A DNA stretch of 64,000 bases from Paraglaciecola sp. 20A4. Its GTDB lineage: Bacteria > Pseudomonadota > Gammaproteobacteria > Enterobacterales > Alteromonadaceae. Below the pieces are notes generated by a model. It did not search any database, was not told the DNA's origin, and worked only from the letters and a program-made list of their open reading frames with translations. The position numbers and the translations under genes are program-made. Below are positions 56,113-64,000 of the stretch, piece after piece. The stretch lies in NCBI RefSeq assembly GCF_011378905.1, contig NZ_WTPY01000008.1:1-64000 (forward strand). The letters run 5' to 3'. Position 1 is the stretch's first letter. Each line of letters opens with the position of its first letter.

Positions 56113-57411
56113 ATGAAAATAACTAAAATAATGACCTTACTTGGCCCTGGAATCGTTTGGGCCGCCACCAGTATCGGCGTATCACATATCGTACAAGCAA
56201 CCCGTGCTGGGGCTGACTTCGGCTTTGCACTGTTAGGATTTATTTTACTCGCCCATGTGGTGAAGTATCCCTTTTTCTTATTTGGCCCAAAATACGCCGG
56301 TTTGACCGGCAAAAGCTTACTTGATGGTTATCGTTCAGTGGGAAAATGGGCATTTTATCTATTTCTGGCATTAACCTTTATTACTATGTTCTTTATTCAG
56401 TCTGGGGTGACCATCGTGACAGCAGCCCTGGCCATGAATCTGTTTGGTGATGTGTTATCGCTTTCCCAGTGGGCGGCGCTAATTTTGGGTATTGTATGTG
56501 CGGTACTTTTGGTTGGCCATTACAAGGTACTCAATACCTTGCTTAAATGGATGATGTTAATCCTTGTTGTATGCAGCGTGATTGCTTGGTTTGCCGCCAT
56601 AGGACGTTTAGGCTTAACCCCATCTGTAGATGCACCGGCGATTAATCTAGGCGGTGCTGCGAGTATTGCTTTTATTGTTGCTTTAATCGGCTGGATGCCG
56701 ACCGCTGTAGAAGTGTCGGTTTGGCACTCATTGTGGATCTTATCTCGAGGCGCAAAGCCCGGACCGGAAAACGCTAAAAATGCCACCACTGATTTTAATA
56801 TTGGGTATGCTGCAAGCTTGTTATTGGCCATTATATTTTTATGGTTAGGCGCCCTGCTTATGTTTGGTCAAGGTGATCGTTTTGCTGACGCCGCGGCCGC
56901 TTTTGCCGGGCAACTAGTCGGAATTTACAGTAATGCACTGGGGGATTGGAGCTGGCTGTTAATGGCTATCGTGACCTTTGTCGCTCTATTTTCGACCACA
57001 TTTGCAGTCGCTGACGGGTTTCCACAGGTGTGGAAACGAGCTTATCAATTAACTCAAGCACAACAGCCGATAAATTCTGCACAAACGCCATCTGTAACTG
57101 AACAAGCAATAAGACAGAAAAGTCGCTCAGGCAACAAAGCGTACATCGTCTCACTGGCTATTTTAGCATTAGGGAGTTGGTGGATTATCACTGACTTTAG
57201 TGCTGATATTAAAGCCTTACTGGATTTTGTAACGACTGTGTCTTTTGTCAGCGCCCCCATATACGCATGGCTAAACTATAAAGTCATGATGGGTGCTGAC
57301 GTCAGGCCTGAATATAAACCGCAAGGTGTATTTCGTATTTACACCCTATGCTGTTTAACTATTTTAACGCTGTTTAGTCTATTTTTTATATGTTGGAAAA
57401 TCATTGGTTAA
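56113..57411 (+). CDS. Nramp-related membrane transporter
   Basis: A 432-residue inner-membrane protein with about 11 hydrophobic helices in the LeuT-like arrangement of the Nramp family. The first helix reads GPGIVWAATSIGVSHIVQATRAGADFGF; in canonical Nramp Mn/Fe transporters this position has the metal-binding DPGN motif, which is absent here. Helix 6 has GWMPTAVEVSVWHSLW in place of the usual MPHN region. A soluble loop (about 315-345) precedes the last helices. It is therefore Nramp-like in fold but may not carry Mn or Fe. It lies 4 bases downstream of a decayed TetR gene, which suggests expression that was once regulated and is now altered. Confidence 0.8.
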   Translation: MKITKIMTLLGPGIVWAATSIGVSHIVQATRAGADFGFALLGFILLAHVVKYPFFLFGPKYAGLTGKSLLDGYRSVGKWAFYLFLALTFITMFFIQSGVTIVTAALAMNLFGDVLSLSQWAALILGIVCAVLLVGHYKVLNTLLKWMMLILVVCSVIAWFAAIGRLGLTPSVDAPAINLGGAASIAFIVALIGWMPTAVEVSVWHSLWILSRGAKPGPENAKNATTDFNIGYAASLLLAIIFLWLGALLMFGQGDRFADAAAAFAGQLVGIYSNALGDWSWLLMAIVTFVALFSTTFAVADGFPQVWKRAYQLTQAQQPINSAQTPSVTEQAIRQKSRSGNKAYIVSLAILALGSWWIITDFSADIKALLDFVTTVSFVSAPIYAWLNYKVMMGADVRPEYKPQGVFRIYTLCCLTILTLFSLFFICWKIIG

Positions 57412-57521
57412 AGATTATAAAACATACAATAAGCACTTAGTTCTGGTACACATAATTTGAAGTCTTTACTGCAACAGCAAGTCTTATCTTCTTGCATTTA
57501 TTTTTTATAATAAGGAAAAAT

Positions 57522-57932
57522 ATGAACATTACCGGTCGTTGCCACTGCGGCGAACTAGAATTCAGCGCGGTGGTCAATCCTGAAAAAGCCATGATCTGTC
57601 ATTGTGTTGACTGCCAAGTATTGTCTGCCAGTGCCTTTCGCACCGTTGTGGTAACCGAAATTGACGGGTTAACGTTTACTAAAGGCGAACCTAAGGAATA
57701 CGTAAAGGTCGCCCAAAGCGGAAATCATCGCGCCCAAGGTTTTTGTGGGCAATGTGGCACGGGAATTTATGCTTGCGCAGTAGGCAGTGAACCTAAGATA
57801 TATAACCTACGTGTAGGTGCGATAGATCAGCGCCATGAGCTCCCTCCAAGAAGACAAATTTGGTCCAGCTCAGCACTTAAATGGTTGCCCGATATAAAAA
57901 ATCTACCCAGCTTCGAACAAGGCCCTAGTTAA
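57522..57932 (+). CDS. GFA (glutathione-dependent formaldehyde-activating enzyme)-like protein
   Basis: A 136-residue zinc protein of the GFA family, with ligands Cys7/Cys9 (RCHCGE), Cys26/Cys28/Cys31 (CHCVDC) and Cys75/Cys78 (CGQCG). The family was named after an S-hydroxymethylglutathione-forming enzyme, but most members have no shown activity, so only the fold is claimed. I start at the ATG at 57522, which has AAGGA upstream; an extension to 57492 is unsupported. It is 110 bases after the transporter and probably separate. Confidence 0.85.
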   Translation: MNITGRCHCGELEFSAVVNPEKAMICHCVDCQVLSASAFRTVVVTEIDGLTFTKGEPKEYVKVAQSGNHRAQGFCGQCGTGIYACAVGSEPKIYNLRVGAIDQRHELPPRRQIWSSSALKWLPDIKNLPSFEQGPS

Positions 57933-58246
57933 CCTCGTAATAATATTATCTTAGCCATTAGATGGACTGTAAATATTACAGTCCATCTGGTAATTGTTAC
58001 TTTTAATTCCCTCTACTAAGGTTCTTGATATCTGCTGTAATCGCCCCTAACTACTATACTGTAGGTGCTTGAAGCTTGCATTAATGCTGGCTTACTCTTT
58101 GCGTATATCTAAAGCATTAACTATTTTTGAATAGTCAGTGTGAATAATCCGTTTAGCACGTTGCATATAACCCAGCGAGGCGAGTACAACGGCTTAATGA
58201 CGACTTTTCACTTGATTTATTCGCAGCTACTAGTCGGGAGAACAGC
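57933..58246. other. Intergenic region GFA / PRC-barrel
   Basis: No gene is seen. The 13-bp inverted repeat at 57960-57988 lies at its left end. The rest should contain the promoter of the PRC-barrel gene, but no site is clear by eye. GGGAG lies 6 bases before the next ATG. Confidence 0.45.
57960..57988 (+). terminator. Hairpin after the GFA gene, probable terminator
   Basis: AGATGGACTGTAA and its exact reverse complement TTACAGTCCATCT are separated by ATA, 28 bases after the stop. The following tract (GGTAATTGTTACTTTT) is only partly T-rich, so termination efficiency is uncertain. Confidence 0.6.
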
Positions 58247-59011
58247 ATGTTTGCAGGTTTACGAGACATTCAACGATTTACCATTGCAGCAACAGACGGT
58301 GATATCGGTATCATAAAAGATTTCTTATTTGATGATCGTGCATGGACAATACGTTACATGTACGTCGATACTCATAAATGGCTTCCCTTAGGTGAGAAAG
58401 TCCTTATTTCGCCTATTTCATTGAGAGAAATCGATACTGACGATGAAAAAATCCACGTTGCCCTAAGTAAACAACAAATTAAAGATAGCCCGTCCATTGA
58501 TGAAGAAAAAACAGTCTCACGAGAATATGAAGAAATATTGTTCTCTTATTTAGGCTACGGCTACTACTGGACCGGGCCTGGCGCTTGGGGCGAATATGCC
58601 AATCCTACATCGCTGGTTAATCAACAAGCTTTAGAGCAAGCAAACACTGACCTAGAAGAGCACGACAAAAGCCACGCTAATCATTTGCGTTCTATTGACG
58701 AACTGCAAGGTTACGACGTTATTGCAGATGGAAAAACGGTTGGCCATATCCACGACCTGATTTTAGATACTGATAATTGGGAAGTGCCATTGATTATCAT
58801 TGATACGCATGAATGGCTCCCAGGCGGTAAAAAACTACTGCTAGCGCCTAAGCACATAGATGATATTAATTGGTTAGAGCAACGAGTGCACTGCACATTA
58901 CCCTCCACTGATATTGAATTTTGCCCAGAATGCGAACATGACTTATTAAATAACGAGGACTATAAACTCAAGGTGAAGCGCGAACTACAGAGCTTGCCCA
59001 AAATCAAATAA
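58247..59011 (+). CDS. Duplicated PRC-barrel domain protein
   Basis: A 254-residue protein with two PRC-barrel units. The first spans about residues 8-80 (IGIIKDFLFDDRAWTIRYMYVD, HKWLPLGEKVLISP) and the second about 150-225 (VGHIHDLILDTDNWEVPLIIID, HEWLPGGKKLLLAP). They are clearly internal repeats. A Gly/Tyr/Trp-rich spacer (YLGYGYYWTGPGAWGEY) lies between. PRC-barrels occur in photosynthetic reaction centre H subunits and in RimM; stand-alone double forms like this are common in stress-related loci but have no known function. No signal peptide is present. It precedes acnA by 122 bases on the same strand. Confidence 0.85.
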   Translation: MFAGLRDIQRFTIAATDGDIGIIKDFLFDDRAWTIRYMYVDTHKWLPLGEKVLISPISLREIDTDDEKIHVALSKQQIKDSPSIDEEKTVSREYEEILFSYLGYGYYWTGPGAWGEYANPTSLVNQQALEQANTDLEEHDKSHANHLRSIDELQGYDVIADGKTVGHIHDLILDTDNWEVPLIIIDTHEWLPGGKKLLLAPKHIDDINWLEQRVHCTLPSTDIEFCPECEHDLLNNEDYKLKVKRELQSLPKIK

Positions 59012-59133
59012 TACACCTAGCTCGCGATACAATTTGCGGTACGAAAAGCAGTTAATTTTGCGTCACTGGTACCGCCTTACGTTATAACTACCGTAACCCT
59101 TAGTGAGAAACCTTCACACAGACGGAGAACATC

Positions 59134-61857
59134 ATGCAGCAACCTTCCCCTTATTTAAAAACATTGACCGTAGACGGCGAGCAATTTTCGTATTACGCCT
59201 TAGACAGCCTAGAGGGCACCCACGATATCGCAAGACTGCCTTTCGCTGCCAAAATCCTACTTGAAAATCTGCTACGCCACAGCCAGGAAAATTTTGTTCA
59301 AGAAGAGGACATTAATAAACTCGCCACGTGGAATGTTGATGACAAGGCAACAACAGAGATAGCGTTCGTTCCCTCTCGAGTCGTGTTGCAAGATTTTACC
59401 GGTGTACCGGCGGTCGTTGATTTAGCGGCGATGCGCGATGCTATGGTTGATTTAGGCGGCGATCCGCAAAAAATTAATCCGTTGAAACCTGTAGAGCTAG
59501 TTATTGACCATTCGGTTATGGTTGATTTTTTTGCACAAGAGGACGCTTTTGATAAAAATACTGCTATGGAAGTCCAGCGTAATAAAGAACGCTATCAATT
59601 TTTACGTTGGGGTCAGCAAGCATTCGACAACTTTAAAGTCGTTCCTCCAGGGAAAGGTATAGTACATCAGGTTAATCTAGAATATTTAGCCCGAGTTACC
59701 TTCATCGAAAAACAAGGCGAGCAAACGTTCTTATACCCCGACACATTAGTGGGCACTGACTCGCACACGACCATGATCAATGGTTTAGGCGTGTTAGGCT
59801 GGGGCGTAGGTGGTATTGAGGCTGAAGCGGCTATGCTAGGTCAACCCGTTACCATGTTGATACCAGAAGTCGTCGGTATGGAGATAACAGGCGCATTACC
59901 ACCTGGCACTACCGCCACGGATTTGGTCCTGACGATTACCCAAAAACTGCGTGAATTTGGCGTTGTGGGCAAATTTGTCGAATTTTATGGTGAAGGGGTT
60001 AAACATCTAACGATTGCTGATAGAGCAACCATCGCCAATATGGCTCCCGAGTACGGCGCAACCTGTGGTATTTTCCCGTTAGATGAACAAACCGAAACTT
60101 ACTTGCGCTTAACTGGGCGAGAAGAGCGCAACATAAAAATCATCAAAGCTTACGCAAAAGTGCAAGGCATGTGGGGTTCAGAAACTCAGAAAAACGCTGT
60201 TTACCATGCGAACTTACACATTGACCTAGGTCAGGTTGTCACATCAATTGCTGGACCTAAACGTCCACAAGACAGAATCCCCCTAACCGAGGCTGCAGGT
60301 AAATTTAAAACATGGTTGTCAGAACAAGAGCAGCTTATTATCACCACTGAGGATCCTGAAAAAGGCCGTTTCGAATCAGAGGGGGGCCATGAGGCTCAAA
60401 GAACCGAAGATTCAAGTCAAGTGGAGTACAACGGACAAAAGTTCAGTTTAAACGATGGCGCAGTGGTGATAGCCGCCATTACCAGCTGTACCAACACATC
60501 AAACCCTTCCGTGTTAATTGCGGCTGGCTTGCTCGCTAAAAAAGCCAGTGAACTTGGCCTATCGGTTAAACCGTGGGTCAAAACTAGCTTTGCACCAGGC
60601 TCACAGGTCGTGACCGAATATATGGACAAGGCAAATCTTACTCATGAGCTAGAGAATCTAGGTTTCTATTTAGTGGGGTACGGCTGTACAACCTGTATTG
60701 GTAATTCAGGACCTCTGCCAGACCCTATCACCGCCGCAATTCGTAAAGAGAAACTGAATGTTACTTCTGTGCTTTCGGGCAATCGAAACTTTGAAGGGCG
60801 TATCCATTCAGATGTAAAAGCAAACTACCTTGCATCGCCACCATTGGTTATCGCATATGCGTTAGCGGGCAATATGAACATTGACCTGATGAAAGAACCG
60901 TTGGGCACGAGTAAAGACGGCAAGCCAGTTTATTTACGTGACATATGGCCCAGTAATGACGAGATCCAAGCCTTGGTGACTGATGTGGTTAAGAGTGAGA
61001 TGTTTTCAGAGCGCTATAGTCATATTTTTGAAGGCGATGATTCGTGGAATAACCTAGAGATAGTCGACAGTGAGCAATATAACTGGCCTGAGTCTACTTA
61101 TGTGAAAAAACCCACGTTCTTCGACGGTATTAAGCAACAGCCTGAGCCTATCAGTTCAATCGATGGGGCCCGTTGTTTATTGAAACTTGGGGATACGGTG
61201 ACCACGGATCATATCTCTCCTGCGGGCAGCATTGCGCCCGACGGACCAGCCGCCCAGTATTTGCAGGCCCATGGCGTAGAGGAGCACGAGTTCAATTCAT
61301 TTGGCTCGCGCAGGGGCAACCATGAGGTCATGATGCGTGGCACATTTGCTAACGTCAGACTTAAAAATCAATTAGCACCTGGTACCGAAGGCGGCTGGAC
61401 ACGTTTTCAACCATCAAAAGAACAAATGTCAGTATTCGACGCCGCCATGAAATATCAAGACCAAGGCACGCCAACGGTCATCATTGCAGGTAAAGAGTAT
61501 GGTACAGGTAGCTCCAGAGATTGGGCAGCAAAAGGCCCCTTATTACTCGGTGTTAAGGCTGTTATTGCTGAAAGTTATGAACGAATTCATCGTTCAAACC
61601 TGATTGGTATGGGAATATTACCCTTACAGTTTAAAGTCGGCGAAACAGCCGCAAGCTTAAAACTAGATGGCACTGAGCAATATTCCATCAACGCTATTGA
61701 GAGCGGGCAGAAAGAAGTTTCTGTGGCTGTCAAAGGCGAACAAGGCGAGTTCACGTTCGAGGCACAAATTCGTATCGACACTCCCAACGAGTTCAGCTAC
61801 TTCAGCGATGGAGGCATACTGCAATACGTATTACGCAGCTTAAACAAAAGCGCATAA
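59134..61857 (+). CDS. acnA: Aconitate hydratase AcnA
   Basis: Isomerises citrate and isocitrate in the TCA cycle with a 4Fe-4S cluster. At 907 residues it is of the AcnA/IRP1 type, the more oxidation-resistant form. Cluster cysteines are in ITSCTNTSNPSV (about residue 450) and GYGCTTCIGNSGPLPD (about 516-519). The swivel domain at the C-terminus carries TVIIAGKEYGTGSSRDWAAKGP with the active-site serine/arginine. The start MQQPSPYLKTLTVDGEQFSYY is normal. A strong terminator follows. The location beside PRC-barrel and entericidin genes fits a stress or stationary-phase role, but no such promoter is proven. Confidence 0.96.
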   Translation: MQQPSPYLKTLTVDGEQFSYYALDSLEGTHDIARLPFAAKILLENLLRHSQENFVQEEDINKLATWNVDDKATTEIAFVPSRVVLQDFTGVPAVVDLAAMRDAMVDLGGDPQKINPLKPVELVIDHSVMVDFFAQEDAFDKNTAMEVQRNKERYQFLRWGQQAFDNFKVVPPGKGIVHQVNLEYLARVTFIEKQGEQTFLYPDTLVGTDSHTTMINGLGVLGWGVGGIEAEAAMLGQPVTMLIPEVVGMEITGALPPGTTATDLVLTITQKLREFGVVGKFVEFYGEGVKHLTIADRATIANMAPEYGATCGIFPLDEQTETYLRLTGREERNIKIIKAYAKVQGMWGSETQKNAVYHANLHIDLGQVVTSIAGPKRPQDRIPLTEAAGKFKTWLSEQEQLIITTEDPEKGRFESEGGHEAQRTEDSSQVEYNGQKFSLNDGAVVIAAITSCTNTSNPSVLIAAGLLAKKASELGLSVKPWVKTSFAPGSQVVTEYMDKANLTHELENLGFYLVGYGCTTCIGNSGPLPDPITAAIRKEKLNVTSVLSGNRNFEGRIHSDVKANYLASPPLVIAYALAGNMNIDLMKEPLGTSKDGKPVYLRDIWPSNDEIQALVTDVVKSEMFSERYSHIFEGDDSWNNLEIVDSEQYNWPESTYVKKPTFFDGIKQQPEPISSIDGARCLLKLGDTVTTDHISPAGSIAPDGPAAQYLQAHGVEEHEFNSFGSRRGNHEVMMRGTFANVRLKNQLAPGTEGGWTRFQPSKEQMSVFDAAMKYQDQGTPTVIIAGKEYGTGSSRDWAAKGPLLLGVKAVIAESYERIHRSNLIGMGILPLQFKVGETAASLKLDGTEQYSINAIESGQKEVSVAVKGEQGEFTFEAQIRIDTPNEFSYFSDGGILQYVLRSLNKSA

Positions 61858-62184
61858 AGCCGCATATTAACGCTGTAAATCAACCTTAAGCAAAAGCCGC
61901 GTAAATTATTACGCGGCTTTTTACGTTTATCTCTTTCATGTCATCAGCCTCGTATCATTAATTCTTATCTCGTCTTTAGGTAAAATTTATCCACATAAGT
62001 AGTAGGATTTACATCAGTTATTTAACCTTTCCATCATAAAAAGTTAACTCATTGATTTTATTTAACTTTATATTAACTAGTTGAGCTAGAAAAGTTGGCA
62101 TGAGATTGGCTTACTAATAGTTACCCAACGAGTAAATACATTCATTAAAAGTGTGATAATTACTCAAATAAAAGGATACATATT
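61858..62184. other. Intergenic region acnA / entericidin-like gene
   Basis: Contains the acnA terminator (61893-61925) and an AT-rich leader of the small lipoprotein gene. TGGCATG-N4-TGGCT at 62096-62111 has the GG/GC spacing of a sigma-54 promoter, but such partial matches are expected by chance at this sequence length. No gene is seen. Confidence 0.45.
61893..61925 (+). terminator. Intrinsic terminator of acnA
   Basis: A perfect 12-bp stem, AAAGCCGCGTAA / TTACGCGGCTTT, with loop ATTA (61893-61920), ending in TTTTTA, 36 bases past the stop. Confidence 0.92.
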
Positions 62185-62343
62185 ATGAAAAGCAAACTTA
62201 TAACTGCATTAAAAACATTGTTAAATACCAGCGCGTTGGTTGCTATTTTAGTGTTCACTTTGACCTCATGCGCCACTATTGACGGTGCTGGGCAGGATAT
62301 TGAAAGCGCAGGTGAAGTCGTGCAAGATGCGGCCAACGAGTAG
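62185..62343 (+). CDS. Entericidin A/B family lipoprotein
   Basis: A 52-residue lipoprotein. The signal sequence has a long hydrophobic core and lipobox LTSC (Cys29). The short mature part, CATIDGAGQDIESAGEVVQD..., follows the entericidin pattern of an amphipathic helix with GxGxD and AG repeats. E. coli entericidins are small cell-envelope lipoproteins expressed in stationary phase and discussed as a toxin/antidote pair; only one is present here. AAAGGA lies 9 bases before the ATG. Nothing about toxicity can be concluded from sequence. Confidence 0.85.
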   Translation: MKSKLITALKTLLNTSALVAILVFTLTSCATIDGAGQDIESAGEVVQDAANE

Positions 62344-62479
62344 TCTATTTACATTGATACCCTCGGTCAGTAGATAGAGCTGATGGCAGCAATCAACCGA
62401 CATACTGACAGAATGAAATTGATAATTATGTCTGGTAAAAGAGACAACAGTTAAATGCATATATAACCGGAGATGGAAT

Positions 62480-62623
62480 ATGACTCGTACTAAAAGCTCA
62501 ACAAACCGTTTTGCGGATCACTTACGCCAGTTACAACTGTCTATGGAACGCTCTTACCAGCGCAGTGAATCAGTCAGTTTAAGCGCTAAAAATTGGTTAC
62601 AAAAACTAAAACGAAATAATTAG
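62480..62623 (+). CDS. Small basic hypothetical protein
   Basis: A 47-residue frame starting MTRTKSSTNRFADHLRQLQL and ending in KNWLQKLKRNN. It is basic and probably helical, with no membrane segment. GGAG lies 8 bases before the ATG, a good ribosome site. It lies 136 bases after the entericidin-like gene on the same strand. I do not recognise a family; the DUF1127 group has small basic proteins of similar size, but no clear motif match is seen. Confidence 0.5.
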   Translation: MTRTKSSTNRFADHLRQLQLSMERSYQRSESVSLSAKNWLQKLKRNN

Positions 62624-62728
62624 TCAGGCGGTAATTTTCTCTTCAGTAGAGGGAGTTGAGGCTTGTCTAGCACTGATACCAAATAGATACTAGCTACAGA
62701 TTGACCGAGCGCACTCGGTTGGGATCTA

Positions 62729-64000
62729 TTATTTCTGGTTACCTAGGTGAAGGCGCAAATAGGCATCAGCATCATCTACTGATAATGGCTTGCTGTAGTA
62801 ATACCCTTGAATAACATCACAGCCCATTTCTCTTAAGATATCGACTTGGAATTTTTCCTCAACGCATTCAGCCACTATGCTCAACCCTAGGCTTTTACCC
62901 AGCATGATTATGGATTTAAGTATACCGTGGTCACGGTTATGTTGGTCCCTCCCATTGCCTGCATCAGTAAGCTCTGGCGAGACGAGATCGTTTATAAACG
63001 TGCCATCAATTTTCAAGGTGTTAACGGGTAAGTCGCGCAAATAACTCATGCACGAGTAACCCGTACCAAAGTCATCAATTGCAACATTTACCCCTAATTC
63101 GTGCAATGCCGAGAGCACATTTACCGCTAACTCAGTAGACGCGATAAAAGTATTTTCGGTAATTTCGACCTCTAGAAATTCAGCCGCTAAACCAGATTGC
63201 TTTAGCGCATGTCTAATGAATTCAAGGCAATGAGGCCCCATTATAAATGAAGCGGGTAGATTTACAGCGACGGGGACAATATCGATACCTAAGCGCTGCC
63301 AATCGGCATTTTGTTGGCAAGCCTGATTTAACACCCATACACTAATCGATTCCATTAGCCCAATATCTTCCGCAATAGGCAAAAATACTGTTGGATGAAC
63401 AGACTCTTGACCATTTTCCCATCTAATTAAGGCTTCTAACCCAACAAGGGTTGCATCACGAATATTGACTTTGGGTTGGTAAACCAATTCAAACTGTTGC
63501 TGTGCGGCGGCCTCACGTAACTGAGTTTCCAGGGTTAGGCGCCAAACAGAATCATTGAGCATCTCTTGGTCAAAAAAGCGAAACTGTCCAAGCCCGATTT
63601 CTTTCGCTTTATACATGCTGGTATCTGCATGTTTTAGCAAACTCGATGCGTCATCCCCGTCCTTTGGAAAACATGCAATTCCGATGCTAGTAGAAATATG
63701 TAATTGATGGCCCGCAACGATAAGTGGCAGACTCAGGCCCGCGATAATCTCTTTCGCCAACGCATCTACCGCGCTTATATCTTGTGGATTTTCGATCAGA
63801 ATGACAAATTCATCTCCGCCCCAGCGACCGACCACGTCATCATTCTTTATTATCTGTTGGATTTTTTTGGTCACTTCAACTAACAACTTATCTCCCATAA
63901 AATGCCCAAGGCTGTCGTTAATAACTTTAAAACGGTCTAAGTCAAGAAACATCAATGCCAAATTGCTGCTCTTACCTTTGGCTCTTTCAATAGCCTGGGC
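62729..64000 (-). CDS. GGDEF-EAL domain protein (5' part outside the window)
   Basis: The C-terminal 424 residues or so of a cyclic-di-GMP enzyme; the frame stays open to the window end, so the start and any sensor domains are missing. The GGDEF domain is nearly complete (SLALMFLDLDRFKVIND; intact RWGGDEFVIL), so diguanylate cyclase activity is possible. The EAL domain has LVGLEALIRWEN, EITENTF, AIDDFGTGYSCMSYL and LKIDGTFI, so phosphodiesterase residues look intact too. Such dual proteins control motility, biofilm and EPS. The net activity cannot be told. Confidence 0.93.
   Translation of the reverse strand, partial: AQAIERAKGKSSNLALMFLDLDRFKVINDSLGHFMGDKLLVEVTKKIQQIIKNDDVVGRWGGDEFVILIENPQDISAVDALAKEIIAGLSLPLIVAGHQLHISTSIGIACFPKDGDDASSLLKHADTSMYKAKEIGLGQFRFFDQEMLNDSVWRLTLETQLREAAAQQQFELVYQPKVNIRDATLVGLEALIRWENGQESVHPTVFLPIAEDIGLMESISVWVLNQACQQNADWQRLGIDIVPVAVNLPASFIMGPHCLEFIRHALKQSGLAAEFLEVEITENTFIASTELAVNVLSALHELGVNVAIDDFGTGYSCMSYLRDLPVNTLKIDGTFINDLVSPELTDAGNGRDQHNRDHGILKSIIMLGKSLGLSIVAECVEEKFQVDILREMGCDVIQGYYYSKPLSVDDADAYLRLHLGNQK

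Noticed and set aside
62096-62111. Sigma-54-like site TGGCATG-N4-TGGCT before the entericidin-like gene
   Set aside because: The GG/GC spacing fits, but two of the informative bases differ and several matches of this quality are expected by chance in a window of this size; no enhancer-binding protein gene is near.
1-64000. CRISPR arrays, transposases, integrases, tRNA or rRNA genes
   Set aside because: No spaced direct repeats, no transposase or integrase motifs, and no cloverleaf or rRNA sequence were noticed on either strand.

Overview
The window reads as chromosomal DNA of a marine, flagellated gammaproteobacterium of the Alteromonadales, closest in feel to Glaciecola/Paraglaciecola/Alteromonas. 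The reasons are the gene order (bamD divergent from rluD-pgeF-clpB; pomAB divergent from xseB-ispA-dxs; nrdR-ribD-ribE-ribBX-ribH-nusB-thiL-pgpA), a sodium-type PomAB stator, a cytochrome bo quinol oxidase operon, and a PEP-CTERM protein beside a PrsT-like TPR protein. Base composition looks moderate and even. I see no rRNA, tRNA, CRISPR array, prophage or insertion sequence.

Layout: 1-954 has no gene. 955-5874 holds pssA, a PEP-CTERM surface protein and a large TPR protein of the exosortase system. 6016-11378 is clpB, pgeF, rluD and bamD. 11452-19002 holds an ECF sigma factor with a ChrR-type zinc anti-sigma factor, a LON-domain protein, and a seven-gene operon (NTF2-like, SDR, FAD oxidoreductase, DUF1365, cyclopropane-synthase-like methyltransferase, chalcone-isomerase-like, DUF3833). 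Sigma gene and operon carry matching TGATCT-N18-TAwAA promoters, which argues for one singlet-oxygen/membrane-lipid stress regulon. 19087-24162 is pomBA and xseB-ispA-dxs. 24202-30965 is yaiI and the riboflavin/thiamine/NusB block.

31090-39774 is the most unusual region: eight co-directional genes for a divergent chaperone-usher-like surface structure. They are two DUF4402 subunit-like proteins, a PapD-like chaperone, a 1028-residue usher-like barrel with a SPOR-like end, a SPOR-like lipoprotein, and three tandem FlgO-family lipoproteins. Sequence modules are shared between the flanking lipoproteins and the usher, and hairpins sit between subunit, chaperone and usher genes. I regard this as the best candidate for a little-described system.

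39978-64000 is mostly housekeeping: glyA, an oxidoreductase, an exported M20 peptidase, ettA, a large hybrid sensor kinase, cyoABCDE, a decayed TetR gene in front of an unusual Nramp-like transporter, a GFA protein, a PRC-barrel protein, acnA, an entericidin-like lipoprotein, a 47-residue ORF, and a GGDEF-EAL protein cut by the window end. The PRC-barrel and entericidin genes beside acnA suggest a stress-linked stretch, but that is inference.
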